DNA of 64,000 bases from Myrica gale (lineage: Eukaryota > Streptophyta > Magnoliopsida > Fagales > Myricaceae), in NCBI GenBank assembly GCA_963930655.1, contig OZ005605.1:16065501-16129500 (forward strand). The letters are read 5' to 3'. Below are positions 12,301 to 22,256 of this stretch, in pieces. The notes under the pieces were generated by a model. It had not been told where the DNA came from. It saw only the letters and a program-made list of their open reading frames with translations, and did not search any database. The stretch's first letter is position 1, and every line of letters starts with the position of its first letter. A program made the position numbers and the translations under genes.

Positions 12301-15300
12301 GGTCCTCATGTTTGGTGGTGCAGTTTGGAGGCGGATAGTGCATCGGGGGGTATCTTGCTTCTATGGGATACGAGGGTGATTGAGTTGTTGGATTCTTGCA
12401 CTGGTTCTTTCTCGGTTTCGGCGGTTTTCAAGAACCTTGATGACGGGGTTGTATGGATGTTCTCTGGTGTGTACGGTCCTAACGTTGATAGTAGCCGGAG
12501 TTTCTTGTGGGACGAATTGGCAGAGATTTGGGCCTTGTGGGATTTTCCTTGGTGCATTGGAGGAGATTTCAATGTCACTCGATTTCCTAGCGAACGTTTG
12601 GGTGGTAGAGGGGTGGGATCTGCAATGGAGGAGTTCTCAGATTTTATTTCTGAGATGCAGTTACTAGATATCCCTCTGTTGGGGGGTGCCTTTACTTGGT
12701 CTAACAATCGGGCATCTCAGTCTTGGTCCAGGATTGATCGCTTTTTGTTTTGCACTGGCTGTGAGTCCTTATTCCCGGAGGTCTCTCAGAAAAAATTGTC
12801 TCGCCTTTATTCAGACCATTTTCCCATTCTGCTTGTGAATGATAGGGTTCGCAGTGGGAAGAAGCCCTTTCATTTTGAGAACATGTGGCTAAAGGAGAGC
12901 GGATTTGTGGATAACATTAAGGAGTGGTGGGAGTCTTTTGAGTTCTCGGGTTCCCCTAGCTTTGTGCTATACTCTAAGCTGAAAGCTTTGAAGAATAAGC
13001 TGAAATTATGAAACCAAGAGGTTTTCGGGGATCTAAGTTTCCGTAAGTCTTCCTTGTTAAGTGAATTGGCGTCTTTAGATTCTCTGGATGAGGAGGAGCT
13101 TCTCGATGAGCTGGGGAAAGGGAGGAAATTGGAGGTTTCGGGAGCTTTAGATCACTTGATTGAGTTAGAGGAGATTAGTTGGAGACAAAAATTGAGGTCC
13201 TTGTGGCTTAAGAACGGAGATCGTTGCACTAATTTTTTCCATCGCATGGTCAATTCGAATAGGAGGACTAATCTGATAGCTAGTTTGGATGTGGAAGGGG
13301 AAATTGTGTAGGACCCATCGCTTATTTCTGATAGCATTGTTGAATTCTATAGCTCCTTGTATAAGGAACCCTTTTCTTGGAGGCCGGCATTGGATGACTT
13401 GGATTTTGATTCCATTTCGGAAGAGGAAGCGTGTTGGCTTGAGAGGCCCTTTGCGGAGGACGAGGTCACAGGGGTGGTCCGTAACCTCAATGGTGACAAG
13501 GCTCCGGGCCCGGATGGGTTCACTTTAGCCTTTTTTCAGTCTTGCTGGGAGGTGGTTAAGTGAGATGTTTTGGCTATGTTTAATGAATTTGCCTAGCGTG
13601 GTAAATTTGTTAAATGCATGAACCCCACTTTCATTGTTCTCATTCCTAAGAAAGTTGGTGCTGTGGATTTGAGAGACTTTCGTCCCATCAGTTTGGTAGG
13701 AGGGGTTTATAAGATTCTTTCCAAGGTGTTAGCAAATAGGTTGAAGATGGTTCTTGAGACGATCATATCGCCTTCCCAGAATGCTTTTATGAGGGGTAGA
13801 CAGATCCTGGATTCAGTTTTGATTGCTAATGAGTGCATTGATTCGAGAATGCGTTCGAATGAGCCGGGCTTGCTATTCAAACTTGATCTTCACAAGGCCT
13901 TTGATCATGTGAACTGGGATTTTTTGTTGTATGTGTTGAGGAGATGTGGGTTTCGTGAGAAGTGGTGTAGGTGGATTGCATTTTGTATCTCTACCGTCAA
14001 ATTCTTTGTTATGGTCAATGGCTCTCCTCGTGGCTTTTTTGGGAGTTCTAGAGGTTTGCTTCAGGGTGACTCGCTTTCACCTCTATTGTTCGTGATTGTC
14101 ATGGAAGCTTTCAGTAGGATGATGAAAGAGGTGGTTGAGAGTGATGCTATTAAGGGGTTTGTGGTGGGGCGCGGTGGCAGTAATGAGGTGTGCATTTCCC
14201 ATTTGCTTTTTGCCGACGATACATTAATTTTTTGTGGGGATGAGGAGAATCAAGTCCGAAATCTAAGATGCTTACTTTTGTGCTTTGAGGCGGTGTCTGG
14301 TCTTAGGATTAACCTTGGCAAATCAGAGGTTATTCCTATTGGGAGAGTTAATGATGTTCAGATGATGGTGGAAATTTTGGGTTGTAGGGTCTCCTCGCTC
14401 CCGATGACATACTTAGGCCTTCCTCTTGGTGCGAAGTTTAAATATGTTCATATATGGGATGGTATCGTTGAGCGATTTGAGAAAAGGTTGGCGGGGTGGA
14501 AGCACATTTATCTCTCAAAGGGGGGAAGGTTAATGCTGATTAGATCTACTCTTTCTAGCCTTCCTATATACTTTTTGTCGCTTTTTCCTCTCCAGTTGTC
14601 TGTGGCCAACAGGTTGGAGAAGCTACAAAGGGATTTCTTGTGGGACAGTGGTGGTGATGAGCATAGGTTTCACCTTGTTTGGTGGGCTAGAGTTTGTTCC
14701 CCTATCAGTGTCGGATGGCTGGGTCTTAGACGACTTCCTTTATTCAATTGAGCTTTTCTTGGAAAATGGCTTTGGAGATTCTCTTCTGAACGAGATAGTT
14801 TATGGAAGACAGTTATTACGGAGAAGTATGGTTGTGAGGAGAGTGGTTGGTGCACTATGGACTCACCTGGTTCTTATGGGGTTAGCCTTTGGAAGTACAT
14901 TAGCAAAGGGTGGTCCTTTTTTCGAGAAAATATTAAGTTTGTGATCGGTAATGGCTCAAGAATCCGGTTTTGGCATGACAAATGGTGTGGGGAAAGACCT
15001 CTGCATTTGGAGTTTCCTCAGTTATTCTCTCTAGCTCGATGCAAGGATGCTTGGGTGGCTGATTGTCTGGAGTTGGGTTCCAGATCTGTTGTGTGGGATG
15101 TTCATTTCGTGAGGCCGATCAATGATTGGGAGGTGGATGCTTGTTCTTCTTTTTATTCCTTACTCTACTCGATGAGTTGGAGAAGCGGGGATGAGGATAA
15201 AATGCTTTGAACGGGTTCCAAGGGTGGAGCCTTCTCTGTTAAGTCGTTGTATTCGTTGCTTATTGAGGGCCCCAGTGCAGTTTTTCCATGGCGTCAATGT

Positions 15301-18300
15301 TGGAGGAATTTGGTTCCCCCTAGAGTGGCTTTCTTTGTTTGGGAAGCCACTCATAGGAAAATTTTGACCATTGACATTTTAAGAGGGGAGTGTGTTTGAC
15401 GGAGTGGTGCTATTTGTGTAAGGGGGGCGGAGAAATTGTTGATCATATCCTTCTTCATTGCACGGTTACGAGATGCTTATGGACGCATGTGCTGAGTGTT
15501 CTAAACTATGACTGGGTTATGCCTCGGAAGGTGGTGGATGTTTTGTATTGTTGGAGGAGGAAGTTTAAGAATCCTATAGCCTCGGCTATTTGGAAGATAA
15601 TCCCGGCTTGCATTTGGTGGTGTTTGTGGAGGGAAAGGAACGAGAGATGTTTTGCGATCAAGGCCTTGTCTTTGGAATGTTTTGGGGGTTCTATGTTGTA
15701 CACTCTTTTTCTGTGGTCGAATTCGGTTTTAGGTTTTCCTTTTGAAGGTTTTCCGGATTTCCTAAGCTTTTTAGCTTGTATGCTCTAGTGTTTTCAGTAT
15801 ATTCTCTTGTACTGTCATCTATCTTTTTCTTAATAAAATCTAACTTACTTATAAAAAAAAACCTATAGTTATTTGTTCTGTTGGGTTAATTTCCATTTTT
15901 TTTATAAATCATCGTCTTGTCTGACTTATTTAGTTGAAACAAGCCTAGTTAATTTTCGCATGTTCTCCTTGCAGTTCCTGTAGCAGTTATTGCTTCTTTT
16001 AGGAAAATGAAAAAGCTCACCCGAGATTATTCGTTGATAGCTGCTGCGTTGAGGGAGTCTTCCTTCCTTGTAATGTCCTTAATCCTTGCATTTTATTTGC
16101 TCGCTAGTAACAATGGAGTGCCAAAATGCTGAAACCCATAATTCAAGCTTTCAAATGTGATCGCCGCAGGTTGTGAGTACCAATGGGAGGAAGATTAAGC
16201 GGCTCCATCCCCTTCTCTCAGCTGAGGTTAGGGATCCAAAGGTATCTCTTTGTGGACATTGATGTATATCCATCGGATGTGTTTTTTAAAATAATTTTGT
16301 AGATCTAATTTGTGGACCCTAGTTATTCACTGTTTTGGTAGAAAATCTGCCAGAGGATCATACGGTGGAGAATATTCGGAGGATATTTGGTGAAGCTGGA
16401 AAGTATGTTTTCCCCCTTGTTCCTCTTTTAACTTGGTGAAGTTGTGCTTTCTTCATCTTTTATCATTTTGTGTTGTCATATTGGTGCCTTCTGCATTTCG
16501 TTGATTGTGGAATTTTATTTAAAATTCCCAGTATAAAGAACATATGCATTCGTGATCCCCATGCTGTAGAAGAGTCGACTAAAGGAAGCAAGCCTGATAT
16601 GCTGATCAGTAGCAAGGTGTGTTGTAACCAGAGAAGATGGCTTGTTAAATAATTTATTCCTCCGCAACTCTCTGTCCTAAATTTTCTTTTCCCAGATTAT
16701 ATTTTATAATCGTGTATTTCAAATCAGGATTTTCCTTTCCTTCTGCAAAAATACATTGGATTTATGATTGATTAAGTCAAAGAAAATTGGTGAGAGTATC
16801 TAGGCAGCAGTGAAAGTACTTTGCTTCTTCTAAGCTGAACCTTCATGTCAATTTGTGGTTTGTAATAATTTCCTCATATAGTGGCACATGCCCTTTAGCT
16901 GATTAAAGAAATGGCCTAATTGACTCATCGGTAGATCAAGAGACAGGAATAGCATTGATAATTGATACTGTTTCAGTAAATATGTATGTTACATGGAGAC
17001 AATTACTTGCAAGAGTTTATTCTACATTTCAGGAAAAAAAGTTGAAGTTTTGATGTGACTAATAAATACTGATTTGATTGCTTTTCATAATAAGGTCTAA
17101 CACTAAGTTATTGGTTGATTTCGAATTGCGTTGATATAAATCAGAGTGAGGATTTGACAATAGGGTTTGAGTATCTTCTATATCCTCAGCAACCACTGCC
17201 TCCCTCAAGAGAAAAGAAGGAAAAAAAAGGGGAAAGAGATGGCTGAGGGTACTAGCAGATGACCTCCAGCACTATTTCCAGAATCTGCATTTGCTCTTGG
17301 AGATATGACCTTGTGCGTGTCCACCAGTTTACTTTGGGTAAATTGAAGCTTGTGAAGCTTGATATTAGAGACTCAGATGCCTATGTGGATGTGAATTGCC
17401 ACGTGCATAAAACTAGATGGTGGAGCCATGCATTTTGTGTCATTTCTCAGAGGCCTCTTTGAAACAATGCTTTTATTTGGAGCCTGAGGGTGTTAGAATT
17501 GTATACAAAAGGCCTAAGGTTTCTTGTAGGAGCCTCGTGTTTGATGGGAAATAACTTCCCTTTTTTATTGTCAGACACAACTTGTTCTTGGCACACTTTC
17601 ATAATCAACTCTTAATTGACATTGGTAATGTTTTTTCTTTTCGTGGGTGGAGCTGAGATGGTTTACTTGTAGTGATAATAATTTATCTTTACTATTTTGG
17701 TTTCTACTTTTCTTGGTGGATTTAAAGGTAAAAGTTGAAGTTGTAAAAAACATGTGGCCAGTGAGATGCTTATTTACTTTTTTGAATCTTGAGTTGGAAG
17801 AAGATTCCAGCTTTCCGGGTTTGTCAAGCTGCCATCTTGCTGCAGACATTTGCTTATGTAATTCTGTGGAAACTTCATTGACGTCTGTATATGTTATCTA
17901 GTAAAGACTATTTGTTTGGCTTTGCAACTTCACTAAATTTTTCTAGTTTGTGTACAGTTACATGCTCTTGTGGAGTTTGAGACTGCGGAGGCTGCTGAGA
18001 AAGCTGTGAGTGCCAAGGCCTCTTTTTACAAATCTTTTGTTTGTTTGTTTTGTCGGTTGGATAACTAACATTGAGGCTTGGCACTTTCTTGGTGATTGGA
18101 TCAGGTGGCTACTTTGAATGATGAGCGGGACTGGAGAAGTGGCATGCGGGTCAAGCTTCTTAAGCGAGTGGTAAGTAGTGTGGCCTTGCAACTCCAAGTT
18201 TTGCAAAAATAGGTCCTAATGTTAAGTACTTTAGGTGAAGTATGGGCAGAGAAGACAAGTATGGAGGGGACCTGATTCAGAGAAGAATAGCAATAGTCGA

Positions 18301-18940
18301 GGATCTGATCATACTGGCGATGAGGAAAATCATAACTGGAGCGACCATCACGATGATACACACGATGAAGAGGTCAGTAGTGCCATTTTTTTTTCTAAAT
18401 ATGAATCAACACTTAACCTCTGAAGGAACCCTACCATAATCCATTGACATGCCATGACCACCCCCCCCCCCCAAAAAAGAAGAAGAAGAAGACCCTTTGT
18501 TGTTACAAGAGGTGTTGGAAGAGAAAAGGTTTGTTCTGCGGCGGGGATAAAAAAAATCAGGTATATGAAATTATTTTTGTTTTATGATCTTCATTTTAGG
18601 ATGGGGAGCATCTATCCAAGGATAAAAATGGGCATAGGGGTCGAAATAGAGGAAGAGCGAGAAAGCATAATTATCACGGCATCAATGGGCTCGGTATTAA
18701 GACAACTGCTGCTTTTACCTTTGGTTTCTTTCCTTTCCCTTTTTTATTTTCTTTCCGTTGAATCGAAAATTCCACTAAATTTAACTGACACTGACATCCT
18801 GGGGTCACTTAGGCCATGGAAGTGCGTCATCTACTCATGCTGTTGAAGCCTCAAAACCACCTCCTGGCCCAAGAATGCCTGATGGAACTAGGGGATTCAC
18901 AATGGGGCGTGGTCGACCTCCCATTGCCAACCAAAGTTAG
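6389..18940 (+). CDS. LARP6A: La-related protein 6A (LARP6A-type RNA-binding protein), 11 exons
   Basis: Exons by splice sites and phase: 6389-6646, 7513-7594, 15975-16069, 16170-16241, 16323-16402, 16532-16616, 17958-18005, 18105-18170, 18235-18372, 18600-18693, 18813-18940. They join in frame to 381 codons plus TAG. Residues 1-70 are acidic and His/Asp-rich. The La motif covers about 73-165 ([48 protein letters not shown]). An RRM-like domain follows at about 170-262 ([37 protein letters not shown]). The tail is basic and ends [11 protein letters not shown], as in plant LARP6A; no PAM2 motif (seen in LARP6B/C) was noticed. The family binds RNA. Start: the first ATG in frame, in a good context. 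Intron 1 begins with GC instead of GT. Intron 2 is 8.4 kb because it contains a LINE. Confidence 0.93.
10253..12139 (+). pseudogene. LINE ORF1 (nucleic-acid-binding chaperone-like), degraded
   Basis: Frame starts at ATG 10253 and is open to 10933. A frame change at the A-run near 10916 removes it, with the sense continuing as [17 protein letters not shown] in another frame. The original frame resumes at 11006-11806, then after one stop (11804-11806) to 12139. The first third ([12 protein letters not shown]) resembles the N-terminal region of plant LINE ORF1 proteins; the middle is Ser/Pro/Gly-rich; I see no CCHC zinc knuckle. Function in binding element RNA is inferred from position. Its stop TGA overlaps the ORF2 start in TGATG. 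Confidence 0.75.
12139..15788 (+). pseudogene. LINE ORF2: endonuclease, reverse transcriptase, zinc-binding C-terminus, degraded
   Basis: The endonuclease is at 12139-13011: [22 protein letters not shown], the [13 protein letters not shown] segment and SDHFPIL are AP-endonuclease motifs. The reverse transcriptase runs from about 13460 ([12 protein letters not shown]) through 13618-14751 ([65 protein letters not shown] with the catalytic Asp pair). The C-terminal zinc-binding region reads [19 protein letters not shown] near 15400. In-frame stops occur at 13009, 13309, 13561, 13594, 14749 and 15208, and a frame change is needed near 15390. Several stops stand where tryptophan is expected (for example FN-stop-AFLGKW). 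Confidence 0.92.
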
Positions 18941-19412
18941 ATGGTAATTATTCTTGTGGATCACCAGGTGGAGAGTAATTATGTGTTTGGTTGTATTTTC
19001 GACTATTGAGCAGTGATCCGGAAGGAGGTGGGTGTGTGAATGTTGGATTATATCTGAAAATCTTTAATGTCATATTGTTGTTATTGCTTATGAACATAAT
19101 TATTGCACTAAGCATGGTAGGTCTGCTTGTAAGATTGCGATTGGAAATGAGTACAGCATCATACAGTGTTCAGCCATGATTATTCATTCCTTTGACATGA
19201 TGCCAATGCCTCTTCTTTCTCCCTTGCCAATCACAGACCAAGATATGGGGGGTTTGGGATTAAGATTACAGCATGCAGATCCAAAAGGACGAGCACACTT
19301 TCATTCAATTTTGTTGTTTTCTTTTGCGTAATAAGAAACTTTTTGGTATGGTCAACTATTTATGTTCTTGATATAAAAAAACTATTTGTGTTCTTATTTT
19401 TGTATTCTAAAT
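18941..19412. other. 3' flank of LARP6A
   Basis: Probable 3' UTR after the TAG at 18938-18940, then AT-rich DNA. No second gene seen. Confidence 0.5.
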
Positions 19413-19745
19413 TAGGATTAAATATATTTTGCACCTCAAGCTATTATTTTATCACATGCACTCACTAATTATTGATATATTTCAGTCATTTTGCACAATT
19501 TGTTAAAATTTTCTGTTAATTTTTTTATTTTTATCTCAAAATTGTGATTTCACACTTGTAAATGGTCATTGTCAAAAAAAAAAATAGGGACAAAATTGTC
19601 ATTTTGTACACTAAAAAATTATTTTTTCAAACAAAATAGATGGTGCAAAATGTTTGAAGTTAATAGTTGGTGATTGTAATGTGATAAAAATAATAAATAA
19701 ATTGAGCCTTTATAATTGGAGGATGTAAAGTGTATTTTTTTAAAA
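19413..19745. mobile_element. Palindromic AT-rich MITE
   Basis: Left arm (AGGATTAAATATATTTTGCA) is complementary to the right arm near 19720-19745 (TGTAAAGTGTATTTTTTTAA), with further inverted similarity inward (ATTATTTTATCAC with GTGATAAAAATAAT). A related palindrome is at 54286-54592. Target duplication not resolved. Confidence 0.55.
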
Positions 19746-20194
19746 TTATATCAAACAAGGTATGATTGTAGATTTATGATATTTAAACTGTATCAGTGTA
19801 GGATATGTAATGGTTTTTTACTCCTTTATCCATCCTTTAAATAGTAGGTGATCTTGCTTGAAAAATACATCTTTTCTTTTTTACTAAAATACATAAAAGT
19901 AATAAAGAAGAAATTTTGCATGACTATAATTTTGATAATTAAGCTGCCTTTCTTCGTGAGAAATAAAAACTTGTTTTTGGCTGAATGTGTTGCTGGAGAA
20001 AATGACATTTTTTTTACTAACTAAAAGTTTTTGCTTGACCATAATCTTTTACGTCCCATCAAATATGGGAAATAATATAATTTTTTACTAAAAGTTTTTA
20101 CATGAATTGCAAGATATTAGGAGAGACGGAACCAAAATAAATGTTACATAATTCATTTACTATACAAAGTAAACTTAAAACCCAAAGGGCGATA

Positions 20195-20372
20195 GCTAAT
20201 GATTAAGAGGGACATCCTATTTGGAGTTTGACGTACTAAATTTAAGTCTCAAAAGTGTGAGATGAAGACAAGTTATTAACTTATCTGCTCTCTGGGTTGT
20301 GAGGTCGGTCCAGTGTACCTAGTTTGTACTTCAAGGTTAGGCCAAACGGGTCCGCCTATGGGAATTTTCAAA
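20195..20372. other. Possible degraded SINE-like sequence
   Basis: A stretch of higher complexity (GGGCGATAGCTAATGATTAAG ... GGTTGTGAGGTCGGTCCAGT) is suggestive of a tRNA-derived SINE body. A and B boxes are not convincing, so this is a weak call. Confidence 0.2.
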
Positions 20373-20379
20373 AGAAAAA

Positions 20380-20763
20380 GGGAAATTCACTTTTTAGTCT
20401 TTAGGTTTTAAGCACTTTTTCATTTTAGTCCTTAGGTTTCAAACTTCAAATTTTTAGTCCTTGAATTTTCTTTTTTTGACGAAATAGTCCTCCGTCAGTC
20501 TGTCGTCTATATTCTTAACGGATCTCTTTAACAAGTCAGCAAATTTGAAGCGGTCGACCGGATATATATTTTGAAAGTGAGCGGTCGACTGATACAAATT
20601 TACTGACGTGCCAGAGAGCTCCGTTAAGCATATGGACGACAAACTGACGGAAGAACCATTTCGTCAAACAAAGAAAACTCAATGACTAAAAAATTGAAAT
20701 TTAAAAGTGAAGGACTAAAATGAAAAAATACCCAAAATCTAAAGAATAAAATATGAATTTTCC
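20380..20763. mobile_element. Foldback MULE-type MITE, family member 2
   Basis: Same family as 2898-3269: termini GGGAAATTCACTTTTTAGTC and the complement, long inverted arms, central GGTCGACCGG region. Flanks are A-rich (AAAGAAAAA and AAAAAAAAA), consistent with but not proof of a 9-bp duplication. Confidence 0.75.
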
Positions 20764-20772
20764 AAAAAAAAA

Positions 20773-21144
20773 AGTAAAATTAAGTTTGAAGAGTCCGACG
20801 TCGCAAATATGCCTGATCGACGAGTGGCAAACAAATCCGAAGTCCGAGACAATGGAGTGGAAACAAAAAAGTAGATCGCGATACAAACATCAAAACGTCG
20901 ACATCCCCGAAAGAAAGATAGTCACTCACTCAAACGCTCAGGTGCCACCTAACAAAAACATGTCAAACCTTCACCTCTAACACGGCGCGTGACTTATATC
21001 CATGCATCATCTCGGAGCTATCGCCTGTTTTTTTTTCCCCTTGTTTCCCTCCGCCATTTCACACGAAAACGAAAACGTGGAATGACGCACGGAAGGTATA
21101 AAAGCCCTCCCAACTCGAATATCCACTTCGTCTCCCATTCTTTA
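20773..21144 (+). promoter_or_regulatory. Upstream region and leader of the MraY-like gene
   Basis: About 370 bases before the upstream ORF. A GC-richer, pyrimidine-rich leader begins near 21000; the sequence GGTATAAAAGCC at 21094-21105 looks like a TATA box, which would place the mRNA start near 21130. This is inference from position and composition. Confidence 0.4.
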
Positions 21145-21240
21145 ATGGCCGCCATTCCCTCAGCAACCTCTCCTCCTCTAAGATCTGATCCTGTCCTTGA
21201 CTTCCACAATTTGACTCCTTCACTGTCTCCGTCGTTGTAG
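21145..21240 (+). CDS. Upstream ORF of the MraY-like gene (31 codons)
   Basis: ATG at 21145 opens a 31-codon frame (MAAIPSATSPPLRSDP...) that stops at 21238-21240, two bases before the ATG at 21243 used for the main protein and in a different frame. If the transcript starts upstream of 21145, ribosomes would meet this ORF first, so it may dampen or regulate translation of the main ORF. Whether it is in the mRNA is not shown by the sequence: the candidate TATA box at 21094 would place the start very close to it. Confidence 0.4.
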   Translation: MAAIPSATSPPLRSDPVLDFHNLTPSLSPSL

Positions 21241-21242
21241 CC

Positions 21243-22225
21243 ATGCCGTATTATTCTCATTCTCTGAAGCATAACCATTTCCATCTCCTAGGGCACTCCC
21301 GATGGCGGAATTTGGTTTCACTTTCCACGTCCACTCGCCTTCGAAGCTGTCCACCCTTTCCCCGTGATCCCAAGGTCTAATTTTGTTTGTTTCTTTTTTC
21401 CTTTTATTTGTTTCTAAAACTGCTGTGGCGAATATGCCACTGTCCCGATACAATAAAAATGATACGGCCGATTTTTTTTCTCTGAGCAATCAAGAAGAGC
21501 TTTTTCTTTTGCTCTAGATTAACGCATTGGAATCTTACTTGTTTTGTGTAGTTAAATGCATCTATTTTTCGAAGGCATGGGTGCCTTCTACCACGCAGGC
21601 TTGTTGGATGTAACGCCTTCGGGGAGGTACTCTTTCTTAGCTCTGAATTGAAGGCGAAATTGTTCTGCGAAATTGATTTGACTGGGATTTGTAAACTTGT
21701 TTGAGCTCGATGGGCTCTTTCAACAGCAAATTCAATATGTTCCAGTTTCATAACTCGATGCATTTCTTTGTTATTGCATTAATTTGACAGCTGATTTAAT
21801 TGAATCCCCTGAGGAGAAAATTAGCTGAAACCGTTAGAATCTGAACGGTTAATTTGTTCTTTCATTTATGTGAGCGATGCATTTGCGTGCGCGTTTAAGA
21901 TCTGGTTGTTGCTATAGTGATCATGGAGATTCTACTTGGAAATATGTGTTGTCCCATAGGATTCAATAGATTTACCATCACTTGATGACGTGTATGAGAG
22001 TGACGGAACGGGTGGGTACGTGCTTTCCTCCAGTGAAGGCGAAGAGAGTGATGCAGAAATTGTGCTGTATCCAATGGCTGAGGATGATATGCCTAAAGTA
22101 GTTGTTTCAACTGATGAGGCTTTTGCAAGAGCTACTCACCGCCTGGCAATGCTTGGGAGAAAACGCCGGAAACACAGGCAAGTATGCCACCCTAGTAACT
22201 AACTACAACGAGAGTCGTTTGCAAT

Positions 22226-22256
<31 letters not shown>

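Larger units (their letters stand above)
10104..15860 (+). mobile_element. Full-length L1-type LINE inserted in LARP6A intron 2
   Basis: 5.76-kb element in the same orientation as the host gene, flanked by a perfect 19-bp target duplication ACCTATAGTTATTTGTTCT at 10085-10103 and 15861-15879. It has a 5' UTR of about 150 bases, ORF1 (10253-12139), ORF2 with endonuclease, reverse transcriptase and a C-terminal zinc-binding region (12139-15788), and ends in AATAAAATC...TTATAAAAAAAAA. Both ORFs contain stops or frame changes, so it is no longer autonomous, but it is not 5'-truncated as most genomic LINEs are. Confidence 0.95.
7595..15974 (+). other. Giant intron 2 of LARP6A
   Basis: Bounded by donor GTAAGT (7595) and acceptor CCTTGCAG (ending 15974). 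Outside the LINE (10104-15860) it holds about 2.5 kb of AT-rich sequence before it and about 100 bases after it. No further gene was recognised; short ORFs at 8724-8906 and 9443-9840 have no family features. Confidence 0.85.

Noticed and set aside
17160..17560. GC-richer segment with short ORFs in LARP6A intron 6
   Set aside because: No family features or splice signals that would add it to the transcript without breaking frame.
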